From the NCBI GenBank assembly GCA_902774905.1, contig CACYKF010000008.1:1-46593 (forward strand): 46,593 nucleotides of DNA, written 5' to 3'. Position numbers and translations under genes: made by a program. The DNA comes from an uncultured bacterium (lineage in GTDB: Bacteria > Cyanobacteriota > Vampirovibrionia > Gastranaerophilales > Gastranaerophilaceae). Below the pieces are notes generated by a model, which had not been told where the DNA came from, searched no databases, and worked only from the letters and a program-made list of their open reading frames with translations. Shown one piece after another: positions 34,339-44,116 of the stretch. Within the stretch, counting starts at the first letter, position 1; the number at the start of each line of letters is the position of its first letter.

Positions 34339-36948
34339 TTATTTTGCTTTAATATCGCTTTCAATTTTAGCGAGAATTTCGTCTAATTTTGACGGGTCTT
34401 TTACACCGCCCTGTGCAAAATTCGGTCTGCCGCCACCGTTTGCTCCTGTTGCTCTTGCAATTTCACCGACAATAGCACCTGCATTGATTCCTTTAGCAAT
34501 AAAACTATCAGATACTTTTGCAGCAACCATTTTTTCACCCGCAAGAACAACTATATTATCTTTACCTAATTTGCGTGATAACAATTCAAGACCAATCTTA
34601 ATTCCTACGGATGTAAGATTAGAAACTTTAGAAATAAATAATTTACCGCCATCAATATCCTGTGCTCTGTCAACAAATGCGGCAAATTTTGACTTCGCAT
34701 TTTCTTCCTGAAGTTTTTCAACTTCTTTCTGCAAAGATTTATTTTCTTCCTGAATTTTGTCAATTCTGTCAATGACTTCGTCATAATGCGCTTTGAAGCG
34801 ATTTGAAAGACTGTCTGTAACCTCAACCTTTGCATTTACATAGTTAAGAGCAGATTTTGATACAACAACTTCAATTCTTCTTGTACCTGCTGCAATAGCA
34901 CCTTCCGAAACTATTTTAACAAATCTCAAGTCCTTGAGTTCTCTTGCGTGAGTACCTGCACAAAATTCCTTTGAAATTGACTGCCCGTCTTTTTCAATAC
35001 TGACAACACGAACAGTATCGCCGTATTTTTCTCCAAACAATGCCGTTGCACCTGTCAGTTCGGCTTCTTTTATACCCATAACTTTGGTATTAATAGTATA
35101 ACCTTCGCCAATCCATTTATTCATAAGATTTTCTGTCTTTTTGATTTCGTCAGGGGTCATTGCTCTTGAAAAAGTAAAGTCAAATCTCATTCTTTCATTA
35201 TCGACATAAGAACCTGCCTGTTTGACTTCATCTCCGACAACCTTAATCAACGCAGCCTGCAATAAGTGTGCAGATGTATGGTGAACTCTGATTTCTTCAC
35301 GCTTTTCTACATCAATTTTTGCACTGACCTTTGCACCGATTTCTACATCACCATTGAGTATTGAACATCTGTGAACATACAAATCATTAACTTTGAAAGT
35401 CGTCAAAACTTCTGCTTTAAATGTGTCGTTTTCTATATAACCGCAATCACCAATCTGACCGCCACATTCCGCATAGAAAGGAGTTTTGTCTAATACGATA
35501 TCGACATATCCTTCACCCTCAATCTGAGCAAGAATTTTAGCATCATCACATTCATTCTCGCTGTAGCCGATAAAGTTTGTCGAACCGACTTCTTTTTCTA
35601 CCTGTGCATATTTAATGTCACCTGTAACGGAAATCTTTGCGGTTGCGGCTTTTGCTCTGTCTTTTTGTTCCTGCATCGCAATTTTATAACCGTCTTCATC
35701 AACATTTAAACCGTTTTCCTGCGCAATTTCTTTGGTTAATTCAAGCGGAAAACCAAATGTATCATAAAGTTTGAATGCGCTTTCACCGTCAATATCTTTT
35801 TTGCTTTCAATAAATTCTTCCAGCAACTTATACCCTCGGTCAAGAGTTTTATTGAACCTTTCTTCTTCGGCTTTAATCGTATCAATAACTTTTTGTTTGT
35901 TTTTTACAAGTTCAGGGTACGCTTCGCCATAGTTTTCAACAACCGTATCAACCAACTTATACAAAAATGGCAATTCCATACCCAAAATTTTGCCATGCCT
36001 TAATGCGCGTCTTAAAATCATTCTCAAAACATAACTTCTGCCTTCATTTCCCGGAATTACACCGTCAGAAATAAGAAAAGTTACGCATCTTGCGTGGTCT
36101 GTAATAATTCTCAATGAAACATCGGTTTTTTCAGACTGCTTATAAGGAACACCACACATTGAAGAAACTTTGTCTAAAATCGGTCTTAACAAATCTGTTT
36201 CAAATGTCGATGCAACCCCTTGGCAAACCATTGTAATACGCTCTAAACCCATACCTGTATCAACATTTTTCTTGCCCAAAGGTGACTGATTGCCTTCTTC
36301 ATCCTGATAAAGTTCTGTAAATACCAAATTCCAAATTTCAACCCATCTGTCACATTCGCAAGTATCGATACCGCAATTCGGATGACCGCAGGAATATTCT
36401 TCTCCCAAGTCATAATGAATTTCAGAACATGGCCCGCAAGAACCTGATGCCCCCGGAGGTCCCCAAAAGTTGTCTTTTTTACCTTTGCGTTTAATTCTTT
36501 CTGCCGGAACACCAACGCTGCGCCAAATATCAAACGCTTCATCATCAGTTTCAAAAATAGTTATCCAAAGTCTGTCTTTATCTAATTTCAAAACTTCAGT
36601 TACAAATTCCCACGCCCATGGGATAATTTCTTTTTTATAATAATCGCCAAAAGAGAAATTACCGAGCATTTCAAAGAAAGTATGATGGCGCGGAGTTCTG
36701 CCGACATTTTCAATATCGGAATCTTTACCGCCCGCTCTTGCACATTTTTGACATGAAGTTGCTCTTGCCGGTTCATAAGGACAAGGCTGAATTTCCAAAA
36801 ATATCGGCAAAAACTGCAACATACCTGCCGTTGTTAAAAGTACAGTCGGATTATCAGGCACAAGACTTGAACTTTCCACAACAGTATGCTGATGTTTTTC
36901 TTTAAAAAAGTCTAAATATAATTTTCTTATCTCATTTCCTTTTAGCAT
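34339..36948 (-). CDS. alaS: Alanyl-tRNA synthetase
   Basis: AlaRS charges tRNA-Ala and edits mischarged serine and glycine. The 869-aa protein has the class II core near the N-terminus (LTTAGMLQFLPIF, RHHTFFEMLGNFSFGDYY), the editing zinc site as HHTSAHLLQAAL and CAGTHARELKD, and the C-Ala domain ending GANGGGRPNFAQGG. A cysteine-rich insertion CGHPNCGIDTCECDRW near residue 190 is usual in bacterial forms. ATG 36948 is preferred, with AGGA 8 nt upstream; the frame also opens at a TTG six codons earlier. Confidence 0.96.
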   Translation of the reverse strand: MLKGNEIRKLYLDFFKEKHQHTVVESSSLVPDNPTVLLTTAGMLQFLPIFLEIQPCPYEPARATSCQKCARAGGKDSDIENVGRTPRHHTFFEMLGNFSFGDYYKKEIIPWAWEFVTEVLKLDKDRLWITIFETDDEAFDIWRSVGVPAERIKRKGKKDNFWGPPGASGSCGPCSEIHYDLGEEYSCGHPNCGIDTCECDRWVEIWNLVFTELYQDEEGNQSPLGKKNVDTGMGLERITMVCQGVASTFETDLLRPILDKVSSMCGVPYKQSEKTDVSLRIITDHARCVTFLISDGVIPGNEGRSYVLRMILRRALRHGKILGMELPFLYKLVDTVVENYGEAYPELVKNKQKVIDTIKAEEERFNKTLDRGYKLLEEFIESKKDIDGESAFKLYDTFGFPLELTKEIAQENGLNVDEDGYKIAMQEQKDRAKAATAKISVTGDIKYAQVEKEVGSTNFIGYSENECDDAKILAQIEGEGYVDIVLDKTPFYAECGGQIGDCGYIENDTFKAEVLTTFKVNDLYVHRCSILNGDVEIGAKVSAKIDVEKREEIRVHHTSAHLLQAALIKVVGDEVKQAGSYVDNERMRFDFTFSRAMTPDEIKKTENLMNKWIGEGYTINTKVMGIKEAELTGATALFGEKYGDTVRVVSIEKDGQSISKEFCAGTHARELKDLRFVKIVSEGAIAAGTRRIEVVVSKSALNYVNAKVEVTDSLSNRFKAHYDEVIDRIDKIQEENKSLQKEVEKLQEENAKSKFAAFVDRAQDIDGGKLFISKVSNLTSVGIKIGLELLSRKLGKDNIVVLAGEKMVAAKVSDSFIAKGINAGAIVGEIARATGANGGGRPNFAQGGVKDPSKLDEILAKIESDIKAK

Positions 36949-36971
36949 TTCTCTTTTCCTTTGCAATTTTC

Positions 36972-37006
36972 TCCCTCGCCCTTTGGGAGAGGGTTGGGGT
37001 GAGGGT
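36972..37006. repeat. CTCGCCCTTTGGGAGAGG-type repeat, copy 1
   Basis: CTCGCCCTTTGGGAGAGG and its GC-rich flank GGGGTGAGGG occur again at 38709-38743 in the rplE-rplX gap. It lies directly upstream of alaS. Confidence 0.65.
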
Positions 37007-37061
37007 TAAATCCTCTGATAATATCTTTCTTACATCATACCCCAAACATAGAAATTAAAAC

Positions 37062-37091
37062 ATACTAAAAGAATACAAAACTGATTTTCAA
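37062..37091 (-). promoter_or_regulatory. Possible alaS promoter
   Basis: TTGAAA and TAGTAT are 18 nt apart on the minus strand, about 115 nt before the alaS start. Confidence 0.35.
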
Positions 37092-37488
37092 ATTCCTTAT
37101 AAAATATACCTTGTGCCGGACAAGTATGCTCCACCCTCAATTCTTACACCCCTTGAAAATCTTTGATTTTTGGGTAGGGTTGAATAATTGTCAGCGTAAG
37201 TATTAGCCAACCTACCAACTATCGCCCCCTGCGAGGAGAAAAGAATTTTAATGCGAAACGAAGTTGAGCATTAGAAATTCAAGAGAGGGTTTATTATTTT
37301 ACCCTCTCCTGTCAACTTCGTTGACATCCTCTCCGCAGGAGAGGTAGAAATCCTATCTCCCCTGCGGGGTGAGAAACTTGTTCCTCCCCTGAGTAGGGAA
37401 GGTTAGGTGGGGTTTGGGTAATCAGGATGAAAAATCAAATCAAAACCCATCCCTACCCCTTCCCTAACGAGGGAAGGGAAATTAATAT
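37092..37488. repeat. Repeat-dense gene-free region upstream of alaS
   Basis: No gene is seen. The stretch is a string of short GC-rich palindromes: TGTCAAC-TTC-GTTGACA, CCTCTCC-GCA-GGAGAGG, CTCCCC-TGC-GGGGTGAG and CCCTTCCCT/AGGGAAGGG. They resemble the palindromes in the ribosomal operon gaps. With palindromic repeat copy 3 and the rpsN terminator they fill 36949-37849. Confidence 0.6.
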
Positions 37489-37567
37489 GTATGTTGAGCT
37501 TTCAGCCCAACAAATAAAATGTTGGGGTAGAAACCCCAACTTACATATTGGTGCAAATAATTGCACC
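37489..37567. repeat. Palindromic dispersed repeat, copy 3, plus adjoining hairpin
   Basis: 37489-37544 repeats copy 2 with a few changes and keeps both hairpins. A further 7-bp hairpin GGTGCAA-ATAA-TTGCACC (37550-37567) follows directly. The plus-strand frame running through it is not a gene. Confidence 0.8.
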
Positions 37568-37790
37568 CTACTCACTACCTACATGTTTGTAAAAACAAAA
37601 TGGTTAAAATTATTGCCCCACCACATCATATCATATCATATAGCAGATTATAAGAGGGTTTTAGCCATTTTAAATTTGAATTTACAATTCTTAATATTTG
37701 TACAATTTTATATGTTTTATCACTCTGAACTTAGTTCAAAATATAACACTGGACATTTATTAAATAAATTCTGATTTACATGAGACAAAC

Positions 37791-37823
37791 AAAAACAGGC
37801 ATAGAAACCCTATACCTGTTTTT
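37791..37823 (-). terminator. Terminator after rpsN
   Basis: AAAAACAGGCATAG and CTATACCTGTTTTT pair over 14 bp with one mismatch and end in five T on the minus strand. It closes the ribosomal protein operon right after rpsN. Confidence 0.8.
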
Positions 37824-37849
37824 ATCAATTACTAATTATGGCAAGCAAA

Positions 37850-38056
37850 TTACCAACTTGCTTTAGTTACACCCGGCAATAAACCCTGATGTGCCATTTT
37901 TCTTAAACAAATTCTGCAAAGACCGAAATCTCTGTGGTATCCGTGTGGTCTGCCACAAATGCTGCATCTGTTATGTAATCTTACTGCAGGGTATTTGCCT
38001 GCTGCAACAAGTCTTTCGCGTTTTGCTTCTTTGTCTATCATCGCTTTTTTAGCCAT
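37850..38056 (-). CDS. rpsN: 30S ribosomal protein S14, zinc-binding type
   Basis: The 68-aa protein binds 16S rRNA in the small-subunit head. Four zinc-ligand cysteines are seen in CSIC (31, 34) and CRIC (47, 50), and the end reads LPGVTKASW, as in the short zinc-containing S14 class. The Shine-Dalgarno AAGGAG precedes the ATG. It follows rplE as in other spc operons, but rpsH and the genes after it are missing. Confidence 0.95.
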   Translation of the reverse strand: MAKKAMIDKEAKRERLVAAGKYPAVRLHNRCSICGRPHGYHRDFGLCRICLRKMAHQGLLPGVTKASW

Positions 38057-38098
38057 GAATTTCTCCTTTATCTTTATTGTGTATTATTTTCTATTTTA

Positions 38099-38656
38099 TT
38101 ATTTGTTCAAACCTTTGAACGGCATGCCCAAAAGTCTTAACAATTCTCTTGCTTCGTCATCAGTTTCAGCAGTTGTAATAACTGAAACATTCATACCCTT
38201 GACTAAATCTACTTCTTCATAAGAGATTTCAGGGAACAAAGCCTGTTCTTTCAAACCTAATGTATAGTTTCCTCTGCCATCGAAACTTTTTGCACTGACG
38301 CCGCGGAAGTCACGGATTCTTGGCAAAACTACACAAATTAGTTTTTGTAAGAAATCATACATTCTTTCGCCTCTTAATGTGGCCATTGCACCAACAGGCA
38401 TACCTTCTCTTAATTTATAAGATGCGATAGATTTTTTAGCCTTTGTTACAACTGCCTTTTGACCGGCAATTTTTGTCAATTGATGTTCAATTGCTTCAGC
38501 AATTTTTGAGTTGTGAGAAGCCTCACCAACACCCATGTTCAAAACTATTTTAACTAATTTTGGTACTTGGTGGATATTTTTATATCCGAATTTTTCTTGC
38601 ATTGCAGGAACTACTTCACTTGAATAGCGTTCCTTTAGATTTTTTGTTACTGTCAT
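38099..38656 (-). CDS. rplE: 50S ribosomal protein L5
   Basis: L5 contacts 5S rRNA and the central protuberance. The 185-aa protein has the family signature [17 protein letters not shown] near the N-terminus, then [24 protein letters not shown] and a C-terminal [20 protein letters not shown]. Length and order (after rplX, before rpsN) are standard. Confidence 0.96.
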   Translation of the reverse strand: MTVTKNLKERYSSEVVPAMQEKFGYKNIHQVPKLVKIVLNMGVGEASHNSKIAEAIEHQLTKIAGQKAVVTKAKKSIASYKLREGMPVGAMATLRGERMYDFLQKLICVVLPRIRDFRGVSAKSFDGRGNYTLGLKEQALFPEISYEEVDLVKGMNVSVITTAETDDEARELLRLLGMPFKGLNK

Positions 38657-38708
38657 TTTTTCTTTCCTTTACTATTGGTATTAATGTCGTAAATCACTCG
38701 GAGCGAGA

Positions 38709-38743
38709 ACCCTCACCCCTACCCCTCGCCCTTTGGGAGAGGG
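38709..38743. repeat. CTCGCCCTTTGGGAGAGG-type repeat, copy 2
   Basis: This copy, with an ACCCTCACCCC flank, sits in the 102-nt rplE-rplX gap of the ribosomal operon. It matches 36972-37006. Confidence 0.65.
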
Positions 38744-38758
38744 AAAAAGTTTCACACA

Positions 38759-39097
38759 TTAAGCATCTAGTTGCTCACCGCATTTTTTACAAACGCGTAC
38801 TTTTTTGCCGTCAATAACTTTCATTGCCGGTCTTGTTGCCTTGTCACATGCAGGACAAACAATCATTACATTAGACGAATCAATTGGGGCTTCCAATTTG
38901 ATAAGTCCACCCTGAATACCTGCAGCAGGCTGTGGTTTTTGGGCCTTAGTAATCATATTTGCGCCTTCAACAGTGACTCTGCCTGTTGTACGGTCAACTT
39001 TTTTTATGTTACCGATTTTTCCTTTGTCTTTACCTGCAATAATGATAACTCTGTCACCATTTTTTACATGTAAATCTTTCTTATCTGTGTTTGTCAT
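38759..39097 (-). CDS. rplX: 50S ribosomal protein L24
   Basis: L24 starts assembly of the large subunit at 23S rRNA domain I. The 112-aa protein has the KOW motif (KNGDRVIIIAGKDKGKIGNIKK) and a C-terminal four-cysteine finger (CPACDKAT and CKKCGEQL). The start at 39097 is chosen because AGGA lies about 8 nt upstream; the frame extends 13 codons further without support. Confidence 0.94.
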   Translation of the reverse strand: MTNTDKKDLHVKNGDRVIIIAGKDKGKIGNIKKVDRTTGRVTVEGANMITKAQKPQPAAGIQGGLIKLEAPIDSSNVMIVCPACDKATRPAMKVIDGKKVRVCKKCGEQLDA

Positions 39098-39186
39098 TTT
39101 TCTTTCCTTTTTTGTTTTACTAACCTGTACCCTCATCCCCTCCGGAGAGAGGGTATGGTGAGGGGGGTTCCCTCATTTGCTTGAGA

Positions 39187-39205
39187 TCCCGAAACAAGTT
39201 CGGGA
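39187..39205. repeat. TCCCGAA-n5-TTCGGGA palindrome, copy 1
   Basis: A perfect 7-bp stem with a 5-nt loop lies in the rplX-rplN gap. The same palindrome recurs at 39767-39785 and 43437-43455. Confidence 0.7.
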
Positions 39206-39243
39206 TTATTTATCCCTAAATTCGCCTTACGGCTCATTAAGGG

Positions 39244-39612
39244 CTAAATAACTTCAGGTGCAAGAGAAACAATCTTCATATATCCTTTGTCTCTCAATTC
39301 ACGAGCGACAGGTCCGAATACACGAGTTCCTCTCGGGTTGCCGTCTTTTGCAATAATTACTGCAGCATTTTCGTCAAATCTGATTACTGAACCATCCTGA
39401 CGCTTGATATCTGCTTTAGTTCTTACAATTACTGCACGGACAACTTCACCTTTTTTAACGGTCATATTAGGGGTTGCATCCTTGACTGAAGCAACAATTT
39501 CGTCCCCAACTGCCGCAAATTTTTTATTTGAACTGCCCATAACACGGATACATAATAATTCTTTTGCACCTGTGTTATCAGCAACTACTAATCTGGTCTC
39601 TTGTTGTATCAT
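39244..39612 (-). CDS. rplN: 50S ribosomal protein L14
   Basis: L14 binds 23S rRNA and forms an intersubunit bridge. The 122-aa protein starts [20 protein letters not shown] and contains [23 protein letters not shown], the L14 signature. Length and order are standard. Confidence 0.97.
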   Translation of the reverse strand: MIQQETRLVVADNTGAKELLCIRVMGSSNKKFAAVGDEIVASVKDATPNMTVKKGEVVRAVIVRTKADIKRQDGSVIRFDENAAVIIAKDGNPRGTRVFGPVARELRDKGYMKIVSLAPEVI

Positions 39613-39642
39613 TTTTCTTTCCTTTTCTTTTGTCGATTTTTA

Positions 39643-39683
39643 CCTCACCCGCCCTGCGGGCACCCTCTCCTAAAAGCAGAGGG
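39643..39683. repeat. CCCTCACCCGCCCTGCGGGC-type repeat in the rplN-rpsQ gap
   Basis: It matches the copy at 12575-12618 near lpxA, including the GCCC-TGC-GGGC hairpin and the AGAGGGA end. Confidence 0.65.
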
Positions 39684-39766
39684 AAAAGTTTTTTTTGAAG
39701 TTTAAACCGACCTACATATACGCCTCTCATTACTCTGTGGTAATGTTGCTTTGTTTGAGGTTGAGG

Positions 39767-39785
39767 TTCCGAATCAAGTTCGGGA
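39767..39785. repeat. TTCCGAA-n5-TTCGGGA palindrome, copy 2
   Basis: This is the second palindromic element in the same 209-nt rplN-rpsQ gap, differing at one outer base from the other copies. Confidence 0.6.
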
Positions 39786-39821
39786 CAAGATACTTGCACA
39801 TTTCGCAAAGCAAAACTACAA

Positions 39822-40067
39822 TTATCTTGCTTTTTCAACCACTTCTGCCACTGCCCATCTTTTATCTTTTGACATTGGCTTTGCTTCTACGATTCTGACT
39901 ATGTCACCTTCATTACAAATATTATTTTCATCATGTGCTTTATAATGTTTGTTAGATTCCATAATCTTTTTGTATCTCGGATGCGGTTCGTAATCTGCAA
40001 CTTTTACAACAACCGTCTTGTCCATTTTATTGCTTATAACCGTTCCTTGTTTTTCTTTTTTAGGCAT
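39822..40067 (-). CDS. rpsQ: 30S ribosomal protein S17
   Basis: S17 is a primary 16S rRNA binder with an OB fold. The 81-aa protein has the signature GTVISNKMDKTVVVKV and ends in GDIVRIVEAKPMSKDKRW. It overlaps the end of rpmC by 8 nt, indicating coupling. Confidence 0.95.
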   Translation of the reverse strand: MPKKEKQGTVISNKMDKTVVVKVADYEPHPRYKKIMESNKHYKAHDENNICNEGDIVRIVEAKPMSKDKRWAVAEVVEKAR

Positions 40068-40257
40068 TTTCTTTACCTTTCTCAGTTATAACTGTCTTTG
40101 CTTGTGCGATAAGTCTTTTTGTTTTTGAAATTGTTGCTGTATTTTCCAATTTATTAGTAGCAAGAGCAACTCTTGATTCTAATAATTGTTTTTTCCAATC
40201 AACAATTGCATTTTGCAACTCATCGACTGTTTTTTCACGCATTTCACTTAATTTCAT
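40060..40257 (-). CDS. rpmC: 50S ribosomal protein L29
   Basis: L29 lies at the peptide exit and helps bind signal recognition factors. The 65-aa helical protein begins MKLSEMREKTVDELQNAI and follows rplP as usual. Confidence 0.94.
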   Translation of the reverse strand: MKLSEMREKTVDELQNAIVDWKKQLLESRVALATNKLENTATISKTKRLIAQAKTVITEKGKENA

Positions 40258-40275
40258 TTTTATTTTCCTTTTTAA

Positions 40276-40689
40276 TTATGCTTCTGTCTTTTCGACTATT
40301 TTGGTTTTGATAGGCAACTTTTGTGCTGCAAGTTCCAAAGCGTGAACTGCAACTGCTCTATCAAAGTATTCAAGTTCAAACATGATTCTGTTTGGTTTTA
40401 CTACTGATACCCAATATTCCACATTACCTTTACCTGAACCCATACGAGTTTCAGCAGGTTTTGCAGTAATAGGTTTATCAGGGAATATTTTAATCCATAC
40501 ATTACCGCCACGTTTGATTTCACGAGTCATTGCACGACGAGCAGCCTCTATCTGACGGCTGGTAATCCAACCCGGCTCTACTGCCTGCAAACCGTAATGA
40601 CCGAATTCAAGTTTTGTACCTCTTGTTTCAGTACCTTTCATTCTGCCTTTCATCATTTTGCGGTATTTTGTTTTTTTAGGCTGTAACAT
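40276..40689 (-). CDS. rplP: 50S ribosomal protein L16
   Basis: L16 shapes the A-site tRNA pocket of the large subunit. The 137-aa protein starts [19 protein letters not shown] and contains [20 protein letters not shown], both diagnostic. Confidence 0.97.
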   Translation of the reverse strand: MLQPKKTKYRKMMKGRMKGTETRGTKLEFGHYGLQAVEPGWITSRQIEAARRAMTREIKRGGNVWIKIFPDKPITAKPAETRMGSGKGNVEYWVSVVKPNRIMFELEYFDRAVAVHALELAAQKLPIKTKIVEKTEA

Positions 40690-40724
40690 TTTATATTGCT
40701 CCTATTATATTATTTATACCTTAA

Positions 40725-41471
40725 TTACTTAGTTTCTTCAGTTGAAATCGCTGCTTTTGCGCGTCTTGGGCGTCTTGCAGGTCTTTCGGAATTGTTTTCT
40801 CTGTTACCTTTGCTTGATTTGATGTTTTGATCAGCAAGTTCACCCGGCATCAAGTTGCCTTTGAAAATCCAAACCTTAACACCAATCTTACCCATGATTG
40901 TGTCTGCTTCCGCAAAACCGAAATCAACATCTGCTCTTAATGTCTGCAAAGGAATTCTTCCTTCTTTAGCCCATTCTGAACGAGCGATTTCTGCACCACC
41001 CAAACGACCTGATACCATAACTTTGATACCCTGTACGCCTGAACGCATTGTTCTTTGCATTGCTTGTTTCATAGCACGGCGGAATGCAATACGCTTTTCA
41101 AGTTGTTGAGCAATATTTTCTGCAACTAACTGTGCATCAGCGTCAATTCTTGCAACTTCAACAACATTGATGATAACTTCCTTGCCAATGTATTTTGATA
41201 CATCTTTACGAAGATCATCAATACCCTGACCACCTCTGCCTACAACAATACCTGGTTTTGCCGTAACAACCGTGATTGTTATTTTGTCACCTTTTCTTGC
41301 AATCCAGATTTTTGAAATTCCGGCTGCATAAAGTTTTTTCTTAACGAATTTTCTGATTTTAGCGTCTTCCGCTACGAATTCTCTGTAGTCTTTTGCTTTA
41401 GCAAACCAAGTGCTTGCCCATTTTTGAATGATACCTACTCTGAATCCGGTTGGATGTGTTTTTTGTCCCAT
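40725..41471 (-). CDS. rpsC: 30S ribosomal protein S3
   Basis: S3 lines the mRNA entry tunnel and has helicase activity. The 248-aa protein has [18 protein letters not shown], the KH domain ([19 protein letters not shown]) and [16 protein letters not shown]. The C-terminal tail is basic and low in complexity ([12 protein letters not shown]). Confidence 0.97.
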   Translation of the reverse strand: MGQKTHPTGFRVGIIQKWASTWFAKAKDYREFVAEDAKIRKFVKKKLYAAGISKIWIARKGDKITITVVTAKPGIVVGRGGQGIDDLRKDVSKYIGKEVIINVVEVARIDADAQLVAENIAQQLEKRIAFRRAMKQAMQRTMRSGVQGIKVMVSGRLGGAEIARSEWAKEGRIPLQTLRADVDFGFAEADTIMGKIGVKVWIFKGNLMPGELADQNIKSSKGNRENNSERPARRPRRAKAAISTEETK

Positions 41472-41482
41472 ATCATTATTTC

Positions 41483-41815
41483 CTATTTTTCACTTACTAC
41501 CAATGTGAGGTGTGATGTACGCTTCATTCTTGAGTACATACGACCTTGTGCTCTTGTTCTTGCGCGTTTATAAGTTGTACTTTCGTCAGCGAAGATTTGC
41601 GAAATCTTCAATGATTCAGGAGCAACACCATACTGTTCTCTTGCGTTTGCAACTGCGGCTTTCAAATTCTTTTCGACCACTCTTGCTGCAAAGTATGGCA
41701 TAAAACGCAACATATCCTGAGCCTCAATAACAGATTTCCCGCGAACTTCGTTGATTACTCTGCGAAGTTTACGTGCTGTCATTTTTATGTCTGTTTGTTT
41801 TGCTTTTGCTTCCAT
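41483..41815 (-). CDS. rplV: 50S ribosomal protein L22
   Basis: L22 lines the nascent peptide tunnel. The 110-aa protein includes [15 protein letters not shown] and the conserved loop [20 protein letters not shown]. Confidence 0.96.
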   Translation of the reverse strand: MEAKAKQTDIKMTARKLRRVINEVRGKSVIEAQDMLRFMPYFAARVVEKNLKAAVANAREQYGVAPESLKISQIFADESTTYKRARTRAQGRMYSRMKRTSHLTLVVSEK

Positions 41816-41860
41816 TGTTTTTATCCTTTTTGTTTAATAAATATTACTTTGGATTTTGTA

Positions 41861-42142
41861 CTAACCTCTTTTTGCAGTTTTATCAGAACCTGCATGACCT
41901 TTGAAAAGTCTTGTCGGAGCGAATTCACCTAATTTGTGTCCGACCATTTCTTCAGTAATATAAACAGGAACGTGAGTTTTTCCGTTGTGTACTGCTATCG
42001 TATGGTTCAACATATCAGGTACTACCATTGATGCTCTTGACCAAGTTTTGATAACTTTCTTTTCAGAGTTAGCATTCATTTTGTCTATTTTCTTTTGTAG
42101 AGATTCTTCTACATATGCACCTTTTTTTAATGAACGTGCCAT
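41861..42142 (-). CDS. rpsS: 30S ribosomal protein S19
   Basis: S19 sits in the 30S head with S13. The 93-aa protein starts [15 protein letters not shown] and has the signature [20 protein letters not shown] followed by [12 protein letters not shown]. Confidence 0.97.
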   Translation of the reverse strand: MARSLKKGAYVEESLQKKIDKMNANSEKKVIKTWSRASMVVPDMLNHTIAVHNGKTHVPVYITEEMVGHKLGEFAPTRLFKGHAGSDKTAKRG

Positions 42143-42180
42143 TTATTTCTCCTTTTTGTTTATTGAGTATTTATTGTTTA

Positions 42181-43011
42181 TTAACGCTTGTTGCGTCTTC
42201 TTACGATTAATTTATCAGACGCTTTGCCTTTTTTACGAGTCTTGTAACCAAGTGCCGGTTTACCCCAAGGAGTCTTAGGATTACCACCAGGACCTGTTTT
42301 ACCTTCACCACCACCGTGTGGGTGATCGCAAGGGTTCATTGTTACACCACGAACTGTAGGTCTGACACCCAAATAACGCTTTCTGCCGGCTTTACCGATT
42401 GATAAGTTTTTAAATTCAGCATTACCCAATACACCGATTGTTGCCAAACATTCTTTTCTTATCATTCTCATTTCGCCTGAAGGAAGTTTTACTGTAACAT
42501 AATTTCCTTCTTTTGCCATTACCTGAGCACTGTTACCTGCTGCTCTGACTAAAATTCCGCCACGACCCGGGGTCATTTCAATATTGTGAACAAATGTACC
42601 TAACGGAATAAGTTCAAGCGGAAGTGCATTACCTGTCTGAACAGGCGCTTCAGGACCGCTTATAATTTTATCTCCTACACTTAAACCTTCCGGAGTCAAG
42701 ATATATCTCTTTTCACCGTCAGCGTAAAAACATAATGAAATTCTGACATTTCTGTTCGGATCATATTCAACAGTTTTTACTGTTGCAGGAATACCAAATT
42801 TTTCTCTTTTAAAATCAATAACACGATATGCTTTTTTTACTCCACCGCCTTTGTGACGGCAAGTGATTCTACCTGTGTTATTTCTGCCTGATTTTTTATT
42901 TAATGATCTAAGCAATGATTTTTCAGGAGTTGAAGTAGTGATTTCAGAATAATCACTTCTTGTCATGCCTCTTTGTCCCGGAGACGTCGGATTAATTTTT
43001 CTGATTGCCAT
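42181..43011 (-). CDS. rplB: 50S ribosomal protein L2
   Basis: L2 is essential for subunit joining and the peptidyl transferase centre. The 276-aa protein contains [37 protein letters not shown] and [20 protein letters not shown], which includes the critical His of the HPHGGG loop. Confidence 0.98.
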   Translation of the reverse strand: MAIRKINPTSPGQRGMTRSDYSEITTSTPEKSLLRSLNKKSGRNNTGRITCRHKGGGVKKAYRVIDFKREKFGIPATVKTVEYDPNRNVRISLCFYADGEKRYILTPEGLSVGDKIISGPEAPVQTGNALPLELIPLGTFVHNIEMTPGRGGILVRAAGNSAQVMAKEGNYVTVKLPSGEMRMIRKECLATIGVLGNAEFKNLSIGKAGRKRYLGVRPTVRGVTMNPCDHPHGGGEGKTGPGGNPKTPWGKPALGYKTRKKGKASDKLIVRRRNKR

Positions 43012-43109
43012 TTTATTTTCTCCTTACGGCTTTCTACTACTTTTCAGGACTTATGCCGTTTACGCCCTGTTATTTGTGAAGATTACACCCTCACACAAAT
43101 TAGAATTTA

Positions 43110-43400
43110 TTACACTTGCATAAATTCTAATGGTTCGCCTTCGATTGTTACGATGGCTTTTTTGGAAGAATCTGTTCTTCCGAATTTATAACCCATTCTC
43201 TTTGAGTGAGATGGCATATAAACTGTATTTACGCTTTTTACCTTTCTGCCCGGAAAAGCCAATTCAACTGCTTGTGCAATTTCTATTTTTGTTGCATTTT
43301 TCTTTACTTCAAACGTATATTGACCGTTTTCGGTTGCTGATACTGACTTTTCTGTTATTAAAGGTTTTTTGATTACATCATATAATTTTTCTTTACTCAT
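43110..43400 (-). CDS. rplW: 50S ribosomal protein L23
   Basis: L23 docks trigger factor and SRP at the exit tunnel. The 96-aa protein has LYDVIKKPLITEKSV, YTFEVKKNATKIEIAQAVE and KSVNTVYMPSHSKRMGYKFG. Confidence 0.96.
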   Translation of the reverse strand: MSKEKLYDVIKKPLITEKSVSATENGQYTFEVKKNATKIEIAQAVELAFPGRKVKSVNTVYMPSHSKRMGYKFGRTDSSKKAIVTIEGEPLEFMQV

Positions 43401-43436
43401 TTTTCTTTCCTTTACAATTTTATTTTTTGTTTGGGA

Positions 43437-43455
43437 TCCCGAATCAAGTTCGGGA
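43437..43455. repeat. TCCCGAA-n5-TTCGGGA palindrome, copy 3
   Basis: It lies in the 89-nt rplW-rplD gap and shares the TCAAG loop with 39767-39785. Confidence 0.7.
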
Positions 43456-43489
43456 TAAGTTATTCGTAAGCCTCATACTTCGGCAACGA

Positions 43490-44116
43490 CTAACTTAGTC
43501 TTTCTGTAATTTCATTAACAGCAGATTCGGTCATTACAACAAAATCGGCTTCAAGTAAATCTTTTACATTCAAATTGTTAGGCAATAAAAGTTTTACACT
43601 TGGAATATTTCTTGCTGATAATTCAAGATTTTTGTTTTCATCAGCAGCAAAATTAGCAACGATTAAAACTTTTCCGCTAACATTTAATGATTTCAATGCA
43701 CTAACCATCAATTTAGTTTTTGGTTCGGAAATAGTTGAAAAATCCTTAACAACAACTAATTGAGATTCTCTTGCACTCAAAGCAGATTTCAAAGCCAACT
43801 TTCTTGCTTTTTGAGGCATATTGAAAGCATAACTTCTCGGCTTGGGCCCAAAGATTACGCCACCACCTGCAAATAGAGGTGATCTTAAAGAACCTGCTCT
43901 TGCACGACCGGTACCTTTTTGTTTCCATGGTTTTCTTCCGCCGCCTGAAACTTCTGCTCTTGTTTTTGTGCAAGCGTTACCTGAACGCGCATTGTTTAAT
44001 TGTCTTCTTAATGCCAAGTGCATTACATGTATATTAGGTTCAACACCAAATACATCTTTGGCTAAGGTAATTTCACCTAATTTTTCACCGTTTGTACTTA
44101 AAATTTCTTTTGACAT
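43490..44116 (-). CDS. rplD: 50S ribosomal protein L4
   Basis: L4 lines the exit tunnel and in E. coli also represses the S10 operon. The 208-aa protein has the tunnel-loop signature RAEVSGGGRKPWKQKGTGRA and FGPKPRSYAFNMPQKARKLA. A 234-nt gap of short palindromes separates it from rplC upstream. Confidence 0.96.
   Translation of the reverse strand: MSKEILSTNGEKLGEITLAKDVFGVEPNIHVMHLALRRQLNNARSGNACTKTRAEVSGGGRKPWKQKGTGRARAGSLRSPLFAGGGVIFGPKPRSYAFNMPQKARKLALKSALSARESQLVVVKDFSTISEPKTKLMVSALKSLNVSGKVLIVANFAADENKNLELSARNIPSVKLLLPNNLNVKDLLEADFVVMTESAVNEITERLS

Noticed and set aside
37427..37774. 115-aa plus-strand frame upstream of alaS
   Set aside because: It runs through palindromic repeat copy 3 and has an unlikely composition.
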